Shown one piece after another: positions 25,501 to 40,500 of a stretch of 64,000 nt of DNA. A program made the translations under genes and the position numbers. This DNA comes from Carnegiea gigantea (taxonomy: Eukaryota > Streptophyta > Magnoliopsida > Caryophyllales > Cactaceae): assembly GCA_029747015.1 (NCBI GenBank), contig JAKOGI010000002.1, forward strand, positions 1,097,001 through 1,161,000. The letters run 5' to 3'. Within the stretch, counting starts at the first letter, position 1; each line of letters begins with the position of its first letter. The notes beneath the pieces were generated by a model. It ran no database searches. It had not been told where the DNA came from and saw nothing but the letters and a program-made list of their open reading frames with translations.

Positions 25501-28500
25501 CTTGTATGGAATTATCATCTAGTATTGGCGTGAGCTCCCGTTGCCAAGTGCCAAGTTTGAGATATACACGAGCAAGAAGAGAATTAGCAGGAGTTGAAGT
25601 ATTTAGCTCTACCGTCTGAGACGCAGATTGTGCACTGGAAAGCTCAATGGCCAAATCCTAAGTACAATCAGGAGAACTATGGTCAGTTTTCTGAAGCAAC
25701 TGCAAGGAAGTTATGGTCCTTTTTTGTCATAATAATCAGACTGAATGATACCTGTAGCCTAGCAAATGCATCCCTCCGCCTGTGATCCTCTCCAAGTGAC
25801 CACAAATATTTCAAATATGCAAACATCACCTGAGGGGGACCATGGTAATGTACGTTTCTGGGTGATGTTTCAGGGTCATACTGAAAAATAAGAGCAAAAT
25901 CAACACCCCAAAAATGCATAGGTAATCTCATGGTTATAAAATTAACTTCAAAAAATAAAGGTTTATAAGTTATTAACTTCAAAATATTCATGTATGCTTT
26001 CCCCCACATAGAAAATGACAAGCAGTTCCACCTGCAGAAGTTTAATCAACGTTGATTTGGCTTGACTGATCCTTCCATTTTTGCGACAAAGAGAAGAAAA
26101 CTTCAACCATGTTTCAATGTCTTCTGTCGGAGGTAAGACAAGTGCCCTCACTGCCAATAATGCTTGCCAAACCTGCATGACCAAGCAAATCAATGCCATA
26201 TTACTAAATTCCATAGACATAGACACATATTGGTCTTACAATCAGTACGTGCATTTTAGAGTCAGGCGAACCCTACAGATAAAAGCATGGGATTGTGAAA
26301 ACCAAGACCTGGTTTGAGGATCATTTGAGGGGAATAAAAACAGCACATCAGCAACACTGGTATACATCATTGACCAGCTACTCAATAAAACATCCTTATT
26401 ACAGTCCTTACAGAACAATCAAAATACATGTTTTCTACAACGATATCATTGAAAAAATTATCCAAGTTTCTCTCAAACCGTTGGCTGGCTCATAAACCCA
26501 TGCAGCACTCCTCTATCTGGAGCTATATCCAGCATCCCCCAAAAGATGCAAAGAAGAAGAAGAAGAAGAAGAAGAAGAAGAATAGTTTACAAAGTCTGCA
26601 TTCTGCCAATGCCCAAAACATGTCACAAATTCCATCAATACTTGCGATTGATCTAACATGATTAATTCAAGAAAGAGAACAGGCGCACACCTCAACATTC
26701 CGCTTCACTCCATGTATGCGTTGAGTCCACATGTTCCGGATGAGAGCACGGCGCCCTTCAGTAACAGGATTTCCCACGGGCAGCGTACAGTAATCAATTA
26801 CCTGACCAATAGACGCTCTTACACAGTGATGATTAAATACAAAATGCTCACACCACACTGGGAAGAGGATTTCCAGTCTTACCTCTTCAAGTTCTGACAA
26901 CTGTTGAACACGAACCATATTACTGTAGGCACGTTCGTAACTTTCAAGTACCTAGGTACGATAATGCAGATTATACAGAGTATAGATGAAATAAAAGATG
27001 GCATTCAACTGTTCAGTAGCTGATATTTCTCAAATGCACACTAATGATACAACTATTATAGGGCATGAACTAAAAACAACAAATGAACCAAAGCAGTGAC
27101 TTCTCAATATCATCAATTGCGTGATATTTGCCAAAGAATGTACTGACTACTGACATTAATTATTTTAAAAAATAGAGGATCAAATAGGCATATCGTCCTG
27201 CGCAAAAGGAAAAGATTTTGTGTACTGGCTAAATTAAAAATCAATTTTGTGCTTACTATATATCATATAATATGTCGACATTATCAATTATAGATATATT
27301 TCTCAAGGTTAATACAAGCATGTTAGCAATTCAGAGTGCTGGCCCATTAAAAAGACCCAAGTTAAACAATTGTCGGTTGCAGAAATGAAGATGATCAGGT
27401 GGATATGTCGTCATATAATATTGGATAAGATTAAAAATGAATTACCAGAGAGAGTCTGGGCGGCTCCCATAGAGGATAAAATCAGAGAAACGAAACACAA
27501 ATGGTTTGCTCATATCAAGAGGAGGGATATAAATGCATCTTTGCGGAGATGTGAGAAGATCGATATTCCGGATTGTAAGAGGGGTAGAGGAAGACCAAAG
27601 AAGAATTGGAATGAGGTGAGTAGAGAAGATAAGCGCATTTGTGCTTACGGAAGACATAGCTTAGAATAGGAAATTTGAGAAGATAAGTGCATTTCTGCTT
27701 ATGGAAGACATAGCTTAGGAATTTTGGAGGTCTAGAACTAGACTGGTAGATTTCAAATAGTTTTACATCTTTACTCATGCTTTCTAGCCTCTTAACGTAA
27801 ATTGAAGTTGTTTGACTTGTATATTTGTAATAGTGTAGTTCTAGCAGCTAAATAATTTTTCTGGTAACACTTTCCAACACCAAGTTTCTATTTAGTTTAT
27901 TGATTTTAACTTAATTTGATGTCCCTACTTCCCTTTTTTATTTTTTTCATAGAACCTCCTTTTTCCACTTGGCACAAAGGATTCCTAGTCATGAAAAATG
28001 TTTTCTTAAAAAAATAAATAAATTTGTGGGTCTCTTGGAATCGGCCTGCAAGGGTAAGGTTCCTCATATCTAGATCCCCCCGAGCCCGTAAAGGCAGGAT
28101 CCATACAGTGGGAATTGTTGTAATCTATCTGTAAAGTATGACATTTGTTTTATTAGAACAATGTAAAAAGCACGCATTGCAATGGGTAAATACTAGATAA
28201 ACTAATAGCCTTGATTAGGAGGGGACGAATTTAATTTGTTCTGGAAACTTAATAGATTTGGAAATGTTGATTCTAAGCAACATGTCAAAGAGTTTGTAAT
28301 CTTCGGCTAGATTTACATCCGTTATTGGAAAAATAATTTCCATAAATATGCATAATTACCAAAGAGTCGGTAAATACAACATACCAAAGCTGCCAGCTCT
28401 GTGGCCAGACATTTTCTCGCCCTCTCAACATATTCCCGTGCTTCATCATACTAAAAAAGAATCCAACTTTGTAAGTATATAATTTTTTCTTTAAAAAAAA

Positions 28501-31500
28501 AAAAAACTTGAGCCTTACACAGGATAAGAAAGAGAGATAGTAACCACACCTTTCCCCGACGAACTAACAGAACAGCCCGAAAGAATGTACCATTACTACT
28601 TCCGTCTCCAGTCGCAGATGTATTCCCCAAAACACGGAACTTACTTTCATCACCATCATCAAGGCGGTTGACATATTCTGCCATTAGATCCCACTCTCCC
28701 ATATTCCATGCAGAGCTAGCAGCCTAGAAAGAATCAATAAGTCACATATAATTAACCATAGAAAGAACATATATGCACATGACAAGATAGCGTCATTCTG
28801 GGGACAGGAAGAGAACAAGACAGCACAAACCATAGGTGCCATTTCCAATCTAGATGCTGGCTCAGCTGGTGTCCAGAATTCTTTGCATAGGTTGTTGAGC
28901 TCTTCCCAACGGGCTAGTGCAGCTAAGCATCTCATCCGCCCTATAAAATATAGGAAAAATGAGTCTTCATTTCTACTGTACAAATAAATGAAAAGAACAT
29001 GGGGGAGGATTCCCTTGGGAAATTGGCGAGTTATTTTCCAAATACTTTAATAGTTTGTAGAATTCCTTTTCCAAAGGATTTTTCGTCAGTGTCATGCAAA
29101 AAGCATCTCTGCTGAGGCTGCCTCGATCCAGATTACCTCAGAACCTACTTCACCACGATCCACAGCAGGTGTTCGTCGTCATCATTGCATTTCTTTGGGG
29201 ATTGGAAAGCGACCAGTCAATATATTAGCCTAAGTACATAACTATATAAGACAGACAAATCCTGTCTCAAATCAATATACTGAATGCAGTATATTCCGCA
29301 GATAGAAATAGACATGCTAGAAAGCACCCAACCTGACCACAATAAGGTGCGCATCCCAGTTTAATGGTGTGAGTAATCTATTCAATCATTGCAGAAGTTC
29401 TTGAGACACTTCTACAGCTGATATGAGAGGAAACATGATGTGCATAGTTCCATTGTACTATTGTTACACGAATGATTATCTGCCTTGAGCAACATTCCCA
29501 CAAGCCACAGGAGCCTCGTGCTATACTGCTATTGTTGTTACTGCGCCATGAATAGGCATCTTCTTTTCCCCTCGCAAACTAAATAAGCATCGTATACATA
29601 AGCTTTGTGTTTGCAGTATGCCTGAGCAACGTAAGATCCCTCCAGCTTCACCAAACAGAGGGTATAGATCTTTTAATAAGAAAAAAACGGAGAAATAATC
29701 ATAACCCTGAACAAATGACCTATTTGAAAGGACCGTGGATCCATGGGAAAGTTTGGAATGAAGCTTTTGTATTTCAGGCAGGACTTATACCCAGTACTTT
29801 CTGGGTATGTTCAACATTAAAGCACTCTGCTGGTTACTGGGGATAAAGCTCTTGGGTTATAGGCATATTTTAGTTCTTTTATGCAGTGACCTCTCACCCA
29901 TGCACTCTTTCTTCATTCGTGAAATTATGTTTTTGCAGAGAAAGTAACACCTCCACTGCTCCATAGCACCACAACCTATCATGAATCCTGCCTAAGCGAA
30001 TTCTTGACGGATATAGATGTTGGCAGCCTTACCCCTTCAAGCAAAATGTATGTTTCCATGATAACCACAAAAAGGTTTTCCACTGAAGATTTGCAGTGAT
30101 TAGATTTCTGTTTTTTTAAATAAGACGACCCAGGGGATGGACAGAAAGGGAATGACAAGAAAAGCTAATATGCAAACATATTTATTTATTGCCTATAATT
30201 CACACATCTTGATCTTTAAGAGCAAGTGAGCCTTAATGTTTCTCTGTAACAAGTAACAACACATGGAGACAGACTGGAAACAGATTGGCAACTCGAACTA
30301 CGATGAATAATAATTGGAATTAGTAAGATGCACACCAAGTGTAGCTTCCAGTAAAGCATGGGGAGTTGTTGCTTGCGCTGCTTTAGCAGTGTATGCTTTC
30401 AAGGCATCGTCCCATCGCTGCAACTTTTCATACCTGTAAAAGCAATGTGCAATGTTTATTTAAAAAAAATAAAACAAAAAAATCGAAACAGTACTGAAAT
30501 AGGCACCAAGGTATGAAAAAGAAAAAGGAAACAGCACTAAAATAAGGCCAAAATCTTGAGGGGGAAAAAAAAAGCACAGCCTAGCAGTGATTTGCAAGAA
30601 CCAATCGAGAATTCCATAAACCATCATAGGGATAATGGTCAGCTGGATGACACTACTGCTCCCCATGGGAACTGGGTTTGAATCCTAGCAGAGGTGGGGG
30701 GAGTTTCCCCCTTGCCTTACCTCAGCCGCCTCCACTAAGATGGCATTGTGCACAAATGAAGGTTACCTACCTACCACATAGGGAGGCAAAAGAAAAAGGA
30801 CCTACCAAGACTCCTTTAATTGAACATCTAAATGTTGTTGTGCGTATGTCAAAATTCCCACAGCTGCCTGCAGAACCCGTCAATAAATAAGAACTTAATG
30901 TAATACAAAAATGACCGGCAAAAGTGAAACAACTGGATTAAAAAACTGTAAACAAACCTCATGCTGGTGCAGCTGATTATTGATATGTATCAATGCTTCA
31001 ACAACAGCAACAGGATTTGCATCCATGTTCCTAGAGCGTGCACCTTCAAACTCCATTTCTTTGTAGTGTAAAGCCTTTGCAAATGCTCTACACTGAAATG
31101 CAAATCATTGACAGAAGTCATTTGATAGTCGGTCAATTAATAATGTCTCCTAAGTTTCCTGAAGAAATGTATTTGCACACATCGTTGCATCCTGAAGAAA
31201 TGTATTTGCACACATCGTTGCATCTACGATGAAATCATACCTTCTCTGCGAGAGCACCAAGAAGACGGATATCAATAGGGAGAGGTTTCTCGTCATGTTC
31301 CATGAACTCTGCCTGCAACAAACAGGTGGTAATAATCAGTGATCGATTTTAAGGAATGCAATCCATGAAGTCACAAGAAAGGAGACAAATGATAGACAGG
31401 CTATCAGGCAGTAACCTCTGCGGGTAAACTATCATATTGGATACATGGTGGAAATTAGGTTTTGCACCACTCCCTTCCCCCACCAAAAAAAAAAAAAAAA

Positions 31501-34500
31501 AAAGAAACTTAGAAGCAAGAAAGAACCTGGAAGTTACACACAAAATGCAGCTAATCACCAACTATCTCACTACAGTTGATCCCATTCTTACAGCAGTCAA
31601 CAAAAAATGGTCATAAAAATAAGAGGCCAAAAAGAAGAAATACTAAATTCAAAGTTCGAAGGGCCTTAATCAACTTGCTGAAGTGACAGCAACCACTGCA
31701 CAACCTACTAGAAGTTTATACAAGTTATCCTATAAAAGTTTGATTTTATTATGTCCATTCAATGCATGATAATGTTGTCAAGAGGTCCACTCTTTCAGAA
31801 TGGAATAATTATCAATCAAAAAACGCATAATGGCAACAGACATGCTACTATTCACGAGAATATCAAAATTGTCAGCAAAACTGCATGCAGGAGGGGAAAA
31901 AAACAAATAGAATGCCTGGAACCAAAACTCATCACTGAAATGGAAGATATACCAGATTGAGAAGAGTTGCAAGAATTTCAGGAGGTATATTTGGTGAAGA
32001 AAATGCCGTCTCCAGACTCCTCACCAACTGCCTTTGACTTGTCTCATTTAGTTGAGCCCAGCAACTGACAAAACCAGCAGCAAATAACTCCCTGCCCACA
32101 AAAGGCTGCAGATCCCAAAGATTAGAGAAATTAGATTGGGCGAATCTCTCGACAAGAATTAGTAATAGTACCTGCAACTGAGCGAGCCTAGCACAGGTTC
32201 GTAACGCTGGAGAAGGAGATTCTCTGAGCAGCTCAATACTAAAATGCCTCATCCATTCTGCCCAATCTTCTTTGGTGCTACGTTGAGAGGCCTCTCCAGC
32301 AGTGCGTAAGCGTCCATCATTTACCTACAATGACATCAACAACTTTAACGCTTTTAGTTGTAGAGCACTGGCTTATTGTAATTGTCTGCTCCAGCCTCAA
32401 AACCCTCTGCCCACAGTCTCATGAAAAGAGTCAACCAAGCTGGCATGCAGGACTGTAAAAGAGCCAAGCCTCAATGATGTAGGACGCTCTAAGAGCAATT
32501 CCTACACCGAGAAAATTCACACAAGAATTCTCAAATACTCAATATTTCAATTCATTCAAGTCCGACTCCCTAATGCATAATAGGCGGTTTAAATACTCAA
32601 TATTTCTCTATCCTTACCCTCCATGCACTCAGCCAAAGCTCCAGAGATGTTCCATGAGATAAGTGTTTGGCACAGAATGGGCTCAAGCCTATTGAGGTTA
32701 GGCTCCCCTTGGCTTGGCTGAGCTCGTTTACTTATTCTAGACCAAGTAGCCCTTACTCCACGGTTGTGGTAGACTTTGTTAACTTTGAGAACCATAAATT
32801 AATCCAAAAGCATATATTCGATCATCATTTCTGTTTCAAGTTCAGAATCATATTCTTTCAAGACCAAGGAATTCAATAGATTTCAAACCTAGTGGCGTAA
32901 AAGTTTGAACCCTAATGTATTAGATTTCAAGGTCTCTTTAACTAAATAAAATAAGATAAATAAAGAAGAAACCATGAATTTAACAGGTGAAAGATACTTG
33001 GATCATATTGGACTAAAACAAGATGTTCTACGAAAGTGTCCTGCATCTTTTGCACGATAGCAAACACTCAATGTATTTTATAATCTGCAATCGAATTGAA
33101 ACAGCCTCTGTGCACTTCTATTGTACATGTAAGACCCATGAGTCAGAGTTCGGACCAGCGCAGGCCCCATATGTCGTGGACCACCCCCCCCCCCAAAAAA
33201 AAAAACCCAAAAAAAGAAGAAGAAAAAAGGGAACAGACACCCGACACATAGCCACCCCTGCATTTGAGGCGATTAGAGCTATTGGTTTGGTCCGGTCTGT
33301 TTAAACAAACGAGAGAATACGGTTTCTTAAAGCATTTAGGCAATTGCGATGCTTAAAGTACCTGATGACTTCTAATGTCTCGGTGCAGATCAGATCCTTC
33401 ACTATAAGGGTCATATTCAACATCATTCAGAGGATCACTAATAACTTCCACAGGAAGACGTCTGCTTAACCGCTGAGCAGCTGTACTCCCAGAAATTAAA
33501 GGTTGACGCCGCCGGAAACGTCCTTCTATTTCTTCAAACTCCTTGTGCTGAAAATGTTGTGATTTTTGCAGATGGATCGTCATGAAACAACAATAATAAC
33601 AATATTAATCACAAAAATACAAATCTTATACACCAAAACAGTAAAGTACCCGCAGCCGATGCTTCAACAAAAGCTTATGAATGGAGGGGATGAAGATAGC
33701 AAAGTCCTCTCCAAGGGCATGAGCCAGACAACAAAGTGCATCAACAGCATCCTTCCGCAGTTCATCATTTTTCCTGTATGTAGACACCTAGTCAGTTAAA
33801 TCACTTACAACAAGACACACTGAGTCGCCTGAATTATGAACCACAAAGGGATGGGATTTTTGCATCTTTAATCTTTGGTGTGGTGGAAGCATGCTGAATG
33901 GTTTAGGATCATTCCACAAGATATTGGAACATCAGTCAATCTCATCAATGCTTATAATTCCTAAGAGGTTGGAATGTCAGCCAATGTGCAGCACACCAAG
34001 TTCATAACGAAAGCTTGCCCCGAGAAGCCAAGACCACTCACAACATGCAATGATTTCATCAAGGCCTTTATATTCAATAAGAAGTTAGAGAGCCATTGGC
34101 ACTTCGAACTGCAACTCTGATGGCTACACAACTTAATCAGTTAGAATACTTAATCTGCTAAGGTTAGGATCCCTAAATATTGCTCTCCAAAATGGGCATT
34201 TGGATCCTAATTACCGCCATGCCGCGGACTCCAACAAAAACAAAATGGTAACAACAAATATTACAACCTGCACTCCAGCCATTTCAAAGAATATCTCTTA
34301 CTTAATAAGACACATATATTACGATGTAAGATTGAAGTAAATGTGGTTATCTTACCCTAAATTTCACAAGATCTTTACTATTCAAGGAAAAATTGGTAGA
34401 AGAGTAGTACTGGAAGCAATGCAAATGCATTAGGTAAAATTGAAACACATGAACACAGAAAGTGGTCATTTTCTTGGAACATAAGTAATGATAATTGATA

Positions 34501-37500
34501 TCCCAAGATCCTCATAATCTCAAATGCCTGGGATAAACTTATCAGATTATATACAAACAGACAAAACGTAGGTCATGCTTGAGAATCATTTACAAGACGA
34601 GCAGCAAACACGACCCATATCAATCATGAGATGGGCATCCAGGACAATCATTTTGACAAATAACTCAGTAGTTCTTTCTATTATTCTCATACATCCATCT
34701 TTTTTTTTAATCGGTATTAAAAGGACACCAAGGGATGTCACCCATGTACACAAGGGGCAATGACAGAACACTTTACCCCCTCAGGTTTTCATGTATAATA
34801 TTATCCCAGAAATTATAACTTATAATAGACAAATTTCTTTATCATACATGGAGTCAAAACTTAATTGTGGTAAAAGTTGCAATTTTGGGGGTTTCTATCT
34901 ATTGTTTTCGTTACCAAAAATAATAGAAGAAAATCCCCAAAAGTCACATATTTACCGCAGTTAAGCACTTTACTCCATATATGATAAAGAAATTTTCATG
35001 CATTCATTTTTAAGTTTTAAGTATGCAAAGAGGAAATTTCATTATAAAACGAATAACAGATAAAAGAACTAACTAACCCATCCAAGACAAGCTTCAAGTG
35101 GTGGACAAGAGATGATATATGACCAGTGACCTGAGGTTGACAAAAGCGTACAGGTTACACACTGATAGCAATAAGATATGAAAGAAGATGCCATTTATAA
35201 TTAATAGGTAATATGATGCCGCATCAAATAGGGCTGTCTTGGCAACCCACCTGCACCCGGGGGATCAGTCTTGTAAGAGTCTTAATAGCCGCACGTCGTA
35301 TCTCCACAGAGGCATCTACTTTGAAAAGACGAATCAATGCAGGAAGAAGCAGGTGCATATGTTCATCTAATGTCCCTGTATTGAGAACCATACCAGAATA
35401 TCAGTGGACTTTTCCCAGCAGACAAAAGAACAAAATGAGAACAATTGAAGAGTGTGGAACCTCCGAATACTTCAAGAGTGTGGAGAATATCAGGAACATA
35501 TGTGTAATCATTGCATCTTTCTGCATCAGTGAGAACTTGTATACAGCAAGGAAGAATGGCTGGAAGATGTGTCCTAAATTCATCATTTAGAGCCACACAT
35601 AGTTGTTCCACTAAGTGTAAAACCTGAGAATGAATAATGCACAAATCCCAAAACATAGATGTCACGAGAGTGAATATTAGACAAATCAAGAGCAAAGTTG
35701 ACACATGAACAACTAAAATAAAAAGATTCCAGACTTACAGGCAAACCACGCACCAAACGGTTGCCAGCCGGCAAACTGAAGGAAGCCCACAGCTCAGAAA
35801 TAAGTGTAAGCAAGTCCAGAAGATATTTGCGTATATGCTGCACAAAGAAGCATATCCCATTAACATAATTACACAATTATCATAAAACCACAACCAAAGT
35901 CCCCCAAAAAAAGGTGAAAGAATAGGAAATAAGCAATTCAAATTTTCTTTACCTGGCGCACAATGGACACAAGAGTCCCAAGTTTCCATGTAATAAACTC
36001 CTTCAAGTTATCATCACATGAGCGAACAATTTGGAAGAGGTCAGGCAAAACCTACATTGTAATCCATATGAGATATTTGCGTAAAAGTAGCATCTGTATA
36101 ATCATAAGTCATAACATGGACAAGAAGCCAAAAGTAAGCTTGAATTAACCACTATTAACAAATCATTGCATTGCTTATTGAAGATAATCCCTTTATGTTA
36201 GCCCATTGCTCTGAACCTCTCACATCAATCCTAATACTGAAAACTAAACTGAAACAAATGCAAAGCTAGCAAGAGGAACTACATTTTGGGTGTCAAAAAT
36301 ACTTTCTACTTCTTCCATGTTCTTATTGTAGCATGAAACCCATTAGCAAAAGGAGGGCAAAGAACAAAAGCAATCATACCTCTGAACTACAGTCTAAGCG
36401 TTCTATTCAAAAAATAAGAAAAACGTGTGCGACATAAAAATTTAGGTCTAACCATACAAAATCTCAAAGAACAAATATCTTCCTTTCAAATCACAAAGGT
36501 TTTCCAATTTTCCCTCTAACAGACGTTCCTTTCCTGTTAAATATATCACCCAATTAGAATAATAATCACAATGAGCTCCAATCATAGGAATGGCATTTCT
36601 GTCCCGCCACAGCCCTTTGACACAATGTGTATAGCCACGTTTTGGCACTTTCCTGCCATTTTTTGGCACCTCTCCCCACTAGCCTATACAAGCACTATAA
36701 CTTACAATAGACAACTCAACCCACTATCAAGATAAATTTGAAGATGCAAAATAGCAGTAAGCAACAAAAACAGAATTATATGAACACTATCTCTTGAAAC
36801 AATCAGTTGCAGCAAAGAATTCAATTGAAGGAGTATAACATATTGGGGAGGGGGGGTGACTAACCTTTTGCAAATAAGGTACACATCCGAGTCCCATAGA
36901 CTAACATCACCAAACAACAGAGCTCAATTAGGTATGGTATTTAGTTTAGAAACTTCAAATGTATGGGCAAAGGAAAAATTAAAGACAATCTGTGTGGTTA
37001 GAGAGATGAAGCTCACTAAACTAAATACAATACTACCTTGAATATGAACAAGAGAGATCCAACAACTTTTTGATGGTAGCTAGAAAGTGAAGGATCCCTA
37101 AGAACACGCATAAGCGAATTTATTGCAACCTGAAACCATTATTATAGGCACATTCAGTGTTATTATTCACAGAGAGGACAACAAACTTGGAAGCTGTATA
37201 AACAATGCAATATAGATTGGCTAACTAACGTACCGTAGAGTAATAATCCTCCGATGATGTTGTAAATGATGGCCAAAGGTCCATAGGAAGATCATCCAAG
37301 GATCGAATATGTTGACCTGTTTCACTTGTTGCATGGGTAACTTCACCATGGAACCCAGGCAAGCTTGGCTGATTGCGTTTATGAACATAGGGATCCAGTG
37401 CACCCATAATGCCCAGAACCTGCAACGATGTGTAACTCAGCAGCCAGTAAGCAAGAACAGAGGCGCGACACTGTAGACCGAAAACGGTGAAAAGGACATA

Positions 37501-40500
37501 CCTTCAGCACTTCCCGTCTTGTGGACCATGCCAAGTCACCATTTAGCAATTTCAGCAGTAAGCCCAGTAGCTGTGGGTAATCATTGTATGGAGTTATGAC
37601 ATATCTGCCAATGATACGTATGCAATCAGCAAGTCTATCATAAGCTATCATATACGGCTCTTATGACAAGTATAGCATGGTCACCTGACTTATGTCTAAG
37701 TAACAAAGAAAATCGGAACAGCACTGCAATCGCTAACACACAACCACTCAAAATTTACAATACCCTTTTTCTTGAGGGACGGAGATGCTGAGTACCAGGC
37801 ACTACCAGCACAGACAACTGTTCTAGGAAGATGGTATTCAAACACTAGAAACTTGTTACTGTAGTGTACCCTGGCTTCGTTTGTATCAGTCTTTCAGACC
37901 TTCCCACCCCATCCGAATTTTTATTTTATGATCATTGTAATCAAGAGAGCCATTTCCTGAAAATATGAAAAATATTAATGCAATGCTAAGCAAGTTACTA
38001 ACCCAGTGCTCTGTACCACTTGCCCAAGAGTTGTAACAGCAACTTCTCGTTTTGTGACAGCTGCACCATCCAATAGAGCATCTACGATCAATGGCATGAG
38101 TTCGGGGATGTACTGTCTCATTGCAAAGCCACCCTAGAGCAGCAACAGCTATATTAGAATACGAGTAAATTGTTGAAGAATTCTTGAAGTGGACGTTGAT
38201 TATCAGTTATGCATTTGTTGATGGCCATAATGTGGGCACAGAATGACTACACAAAAATATTATTAAAACTGATCATCTAAAAATTCAGGAACATGACCCT
38301 TGCCAAGGTGAAGCAAGTTTGACACAAGCAGGGAATCCAGATTCTGGTATACAAGCATTAAAATACGAAATTCTTCTCGCCACATAAATCAAAAGGCAAA
38401 TGGGAGCTGTCTGACAGAGAGCTCACCACTCTAGCTAGATCCCCAACAGTCACTAGAACCCCAGCAACAATGCCACTGTTAGCACTCAATGCTGATCCCT
38501 CACGAAGCTTCGCTACTAAGGCCTGCAGGACAAATATGAAATTTTCATAACCAACGCAACACCCAACCATGGATAACATGCATGTGGCATGTGTCTGGAA
38601 CTAACCTTATGAATGGGGGCAATATATGGAAGTATTAAGCGTTCACAACTGCGGATTAAACAACCCAATGATTTTGCACTCTCTTCTCTGCATTTACTGT
38701 CCACACTGCCAAGAAAACATATCACAAACATGTTACTCAAGAAAAACCATAGTCTTTTGCCCACAACCGCAAAAGTACAAAATATCAGATTCAAATACCA
38801 TAATATCAGATTCAAATACCATACCTTTGCTCTAAATATGTCAATAATTGTATCAGATAACGGCGAAGAGCTGGAAGAACATATGCAGGATTCTTTTCAG
38901 ATAATCTCCCGGCAACAGAGATTGAGTATTCACGTACTTCAAAATCCTAAAAGAAAAACAAGAAGAATGCATTCATGAAGAATCAAAGAGGAACCCATGT
39001 GCCATTGCGTCACACCAAGCATATCATGATTGAGACCTCAGGCCTCTCATAAAACCCCCAGCAATGGCACATTAGGAGGAATATAAATGCATGCAGTTTT
39101 GCCCTAGAATTTGAGAGGGGTTGTTTTATCTTAGGCCCATGCTTGAAAGATACCTACTAACCTGATACTTCACATCAAACAAGAAGCAAAAGACAGGCCT
39201 GTGGCTATTTTTGTTAATCCACTACAATCCAAAGACAAAGAACTGTGCAGTAGCATGTGCAAACATGAGATAGATGCACATTACATTCAGAAAATGAAGA
39301 ATACAATATCTTTTTTGTTTGTTTGGTAAGCAATAGTTTTGATAGGAAACCAGAAGAAATGGATTGAAGGCCAGCATTCTATAATCAACTAATTACAATA
39401 TAAAAAAGATAGTCAACACCATAACCACTAACAAAGGCAGTTCCTTTAACCACAAAACATAAAATTGTTGACCCAATTATATGATGAGCTCAATGCGTTT
39501 CCTATGCAATTCAAGGCTCTTTTTTTTTTTTTACTGCTGAATAATCCACAACAGAGCTTGAGGTATCACCCTAATAGCCTTCCGTTCCAGTTTCTGCCAG
39601 AAAAGCCCTTCCCAAGTTAAAATTTTAGGATTTGACAACAAATTTCCTTTTGACAAGAGATTCCATCTACCAACTCAAGAGAAGGGACACCTAAGAAAAC
39701 CCACTAAGCTTTGTTTGGGAGGGATGTTCAGGGAATCATTATCCAAGAGGCAAGATGGACAAGAACAGAAGAGCAAAAATAATGCCGTTCACGAGCATAG
39801 GCAATGGAAGAATCTCCACCGACCGTATGAGTATCAAGGTTAAACTAATCTTTATCCTCTCTATGAACTCCGAGGAAAGAAAAAAGATCATTCATGAAGT
39901 AAGATCACACTGTCATACAAGAAACACATGAGAACAATAAGTAACATAGATACACAGCCAGAAGGAACAAGCACCCAAACAGACACAAACCTATGAAAAC
40001 TGCACTCCTTGCCCAACTCTGCCCAGCCCCCACCCAAACACACAGAATCAAACACAAAAAATTAAATCATAAAATTTTTGTCATATTACATGTACAAGAA
40101 CAATCGGAAGGAAAATGAATGGAGAAGTACATCATATTCTTATCTCTGAAGGCCGGAAGAATATAAACAGAAGTTATCCGTTGCTTTACGTAATGAAATT
40201 AGCATAAGAACTCTCAGGGTCTCAGCAGGCAATCAAAGATCACAAACAAACAAACAAACAAACAAACCAAAAAAAAAAAAAAGAAAAAACAAGAGTTGGA
40301 AAGTACCTCATCATTGAGGGCAGCAAAGATAGCACTTAGGCTATCAGCTTGGGCTAAAAAATCATCAAAGCCTCCATTTCCATGCAAGCACTGAAATATT
40401 GAAAGCCTAACACCAACATCAGCATCTGCAACAGCAACAATCAGCAGCTTTTCCACAATCTGCAGACCAGCAACTGTCAGCAACATCATATAATGTCACA

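Noticed and set aside
26513..26698. Serine-rich minus-strand open frame
   Set aside because: It is the translation of the AAG/CTT microsatellite within a TOR intron.
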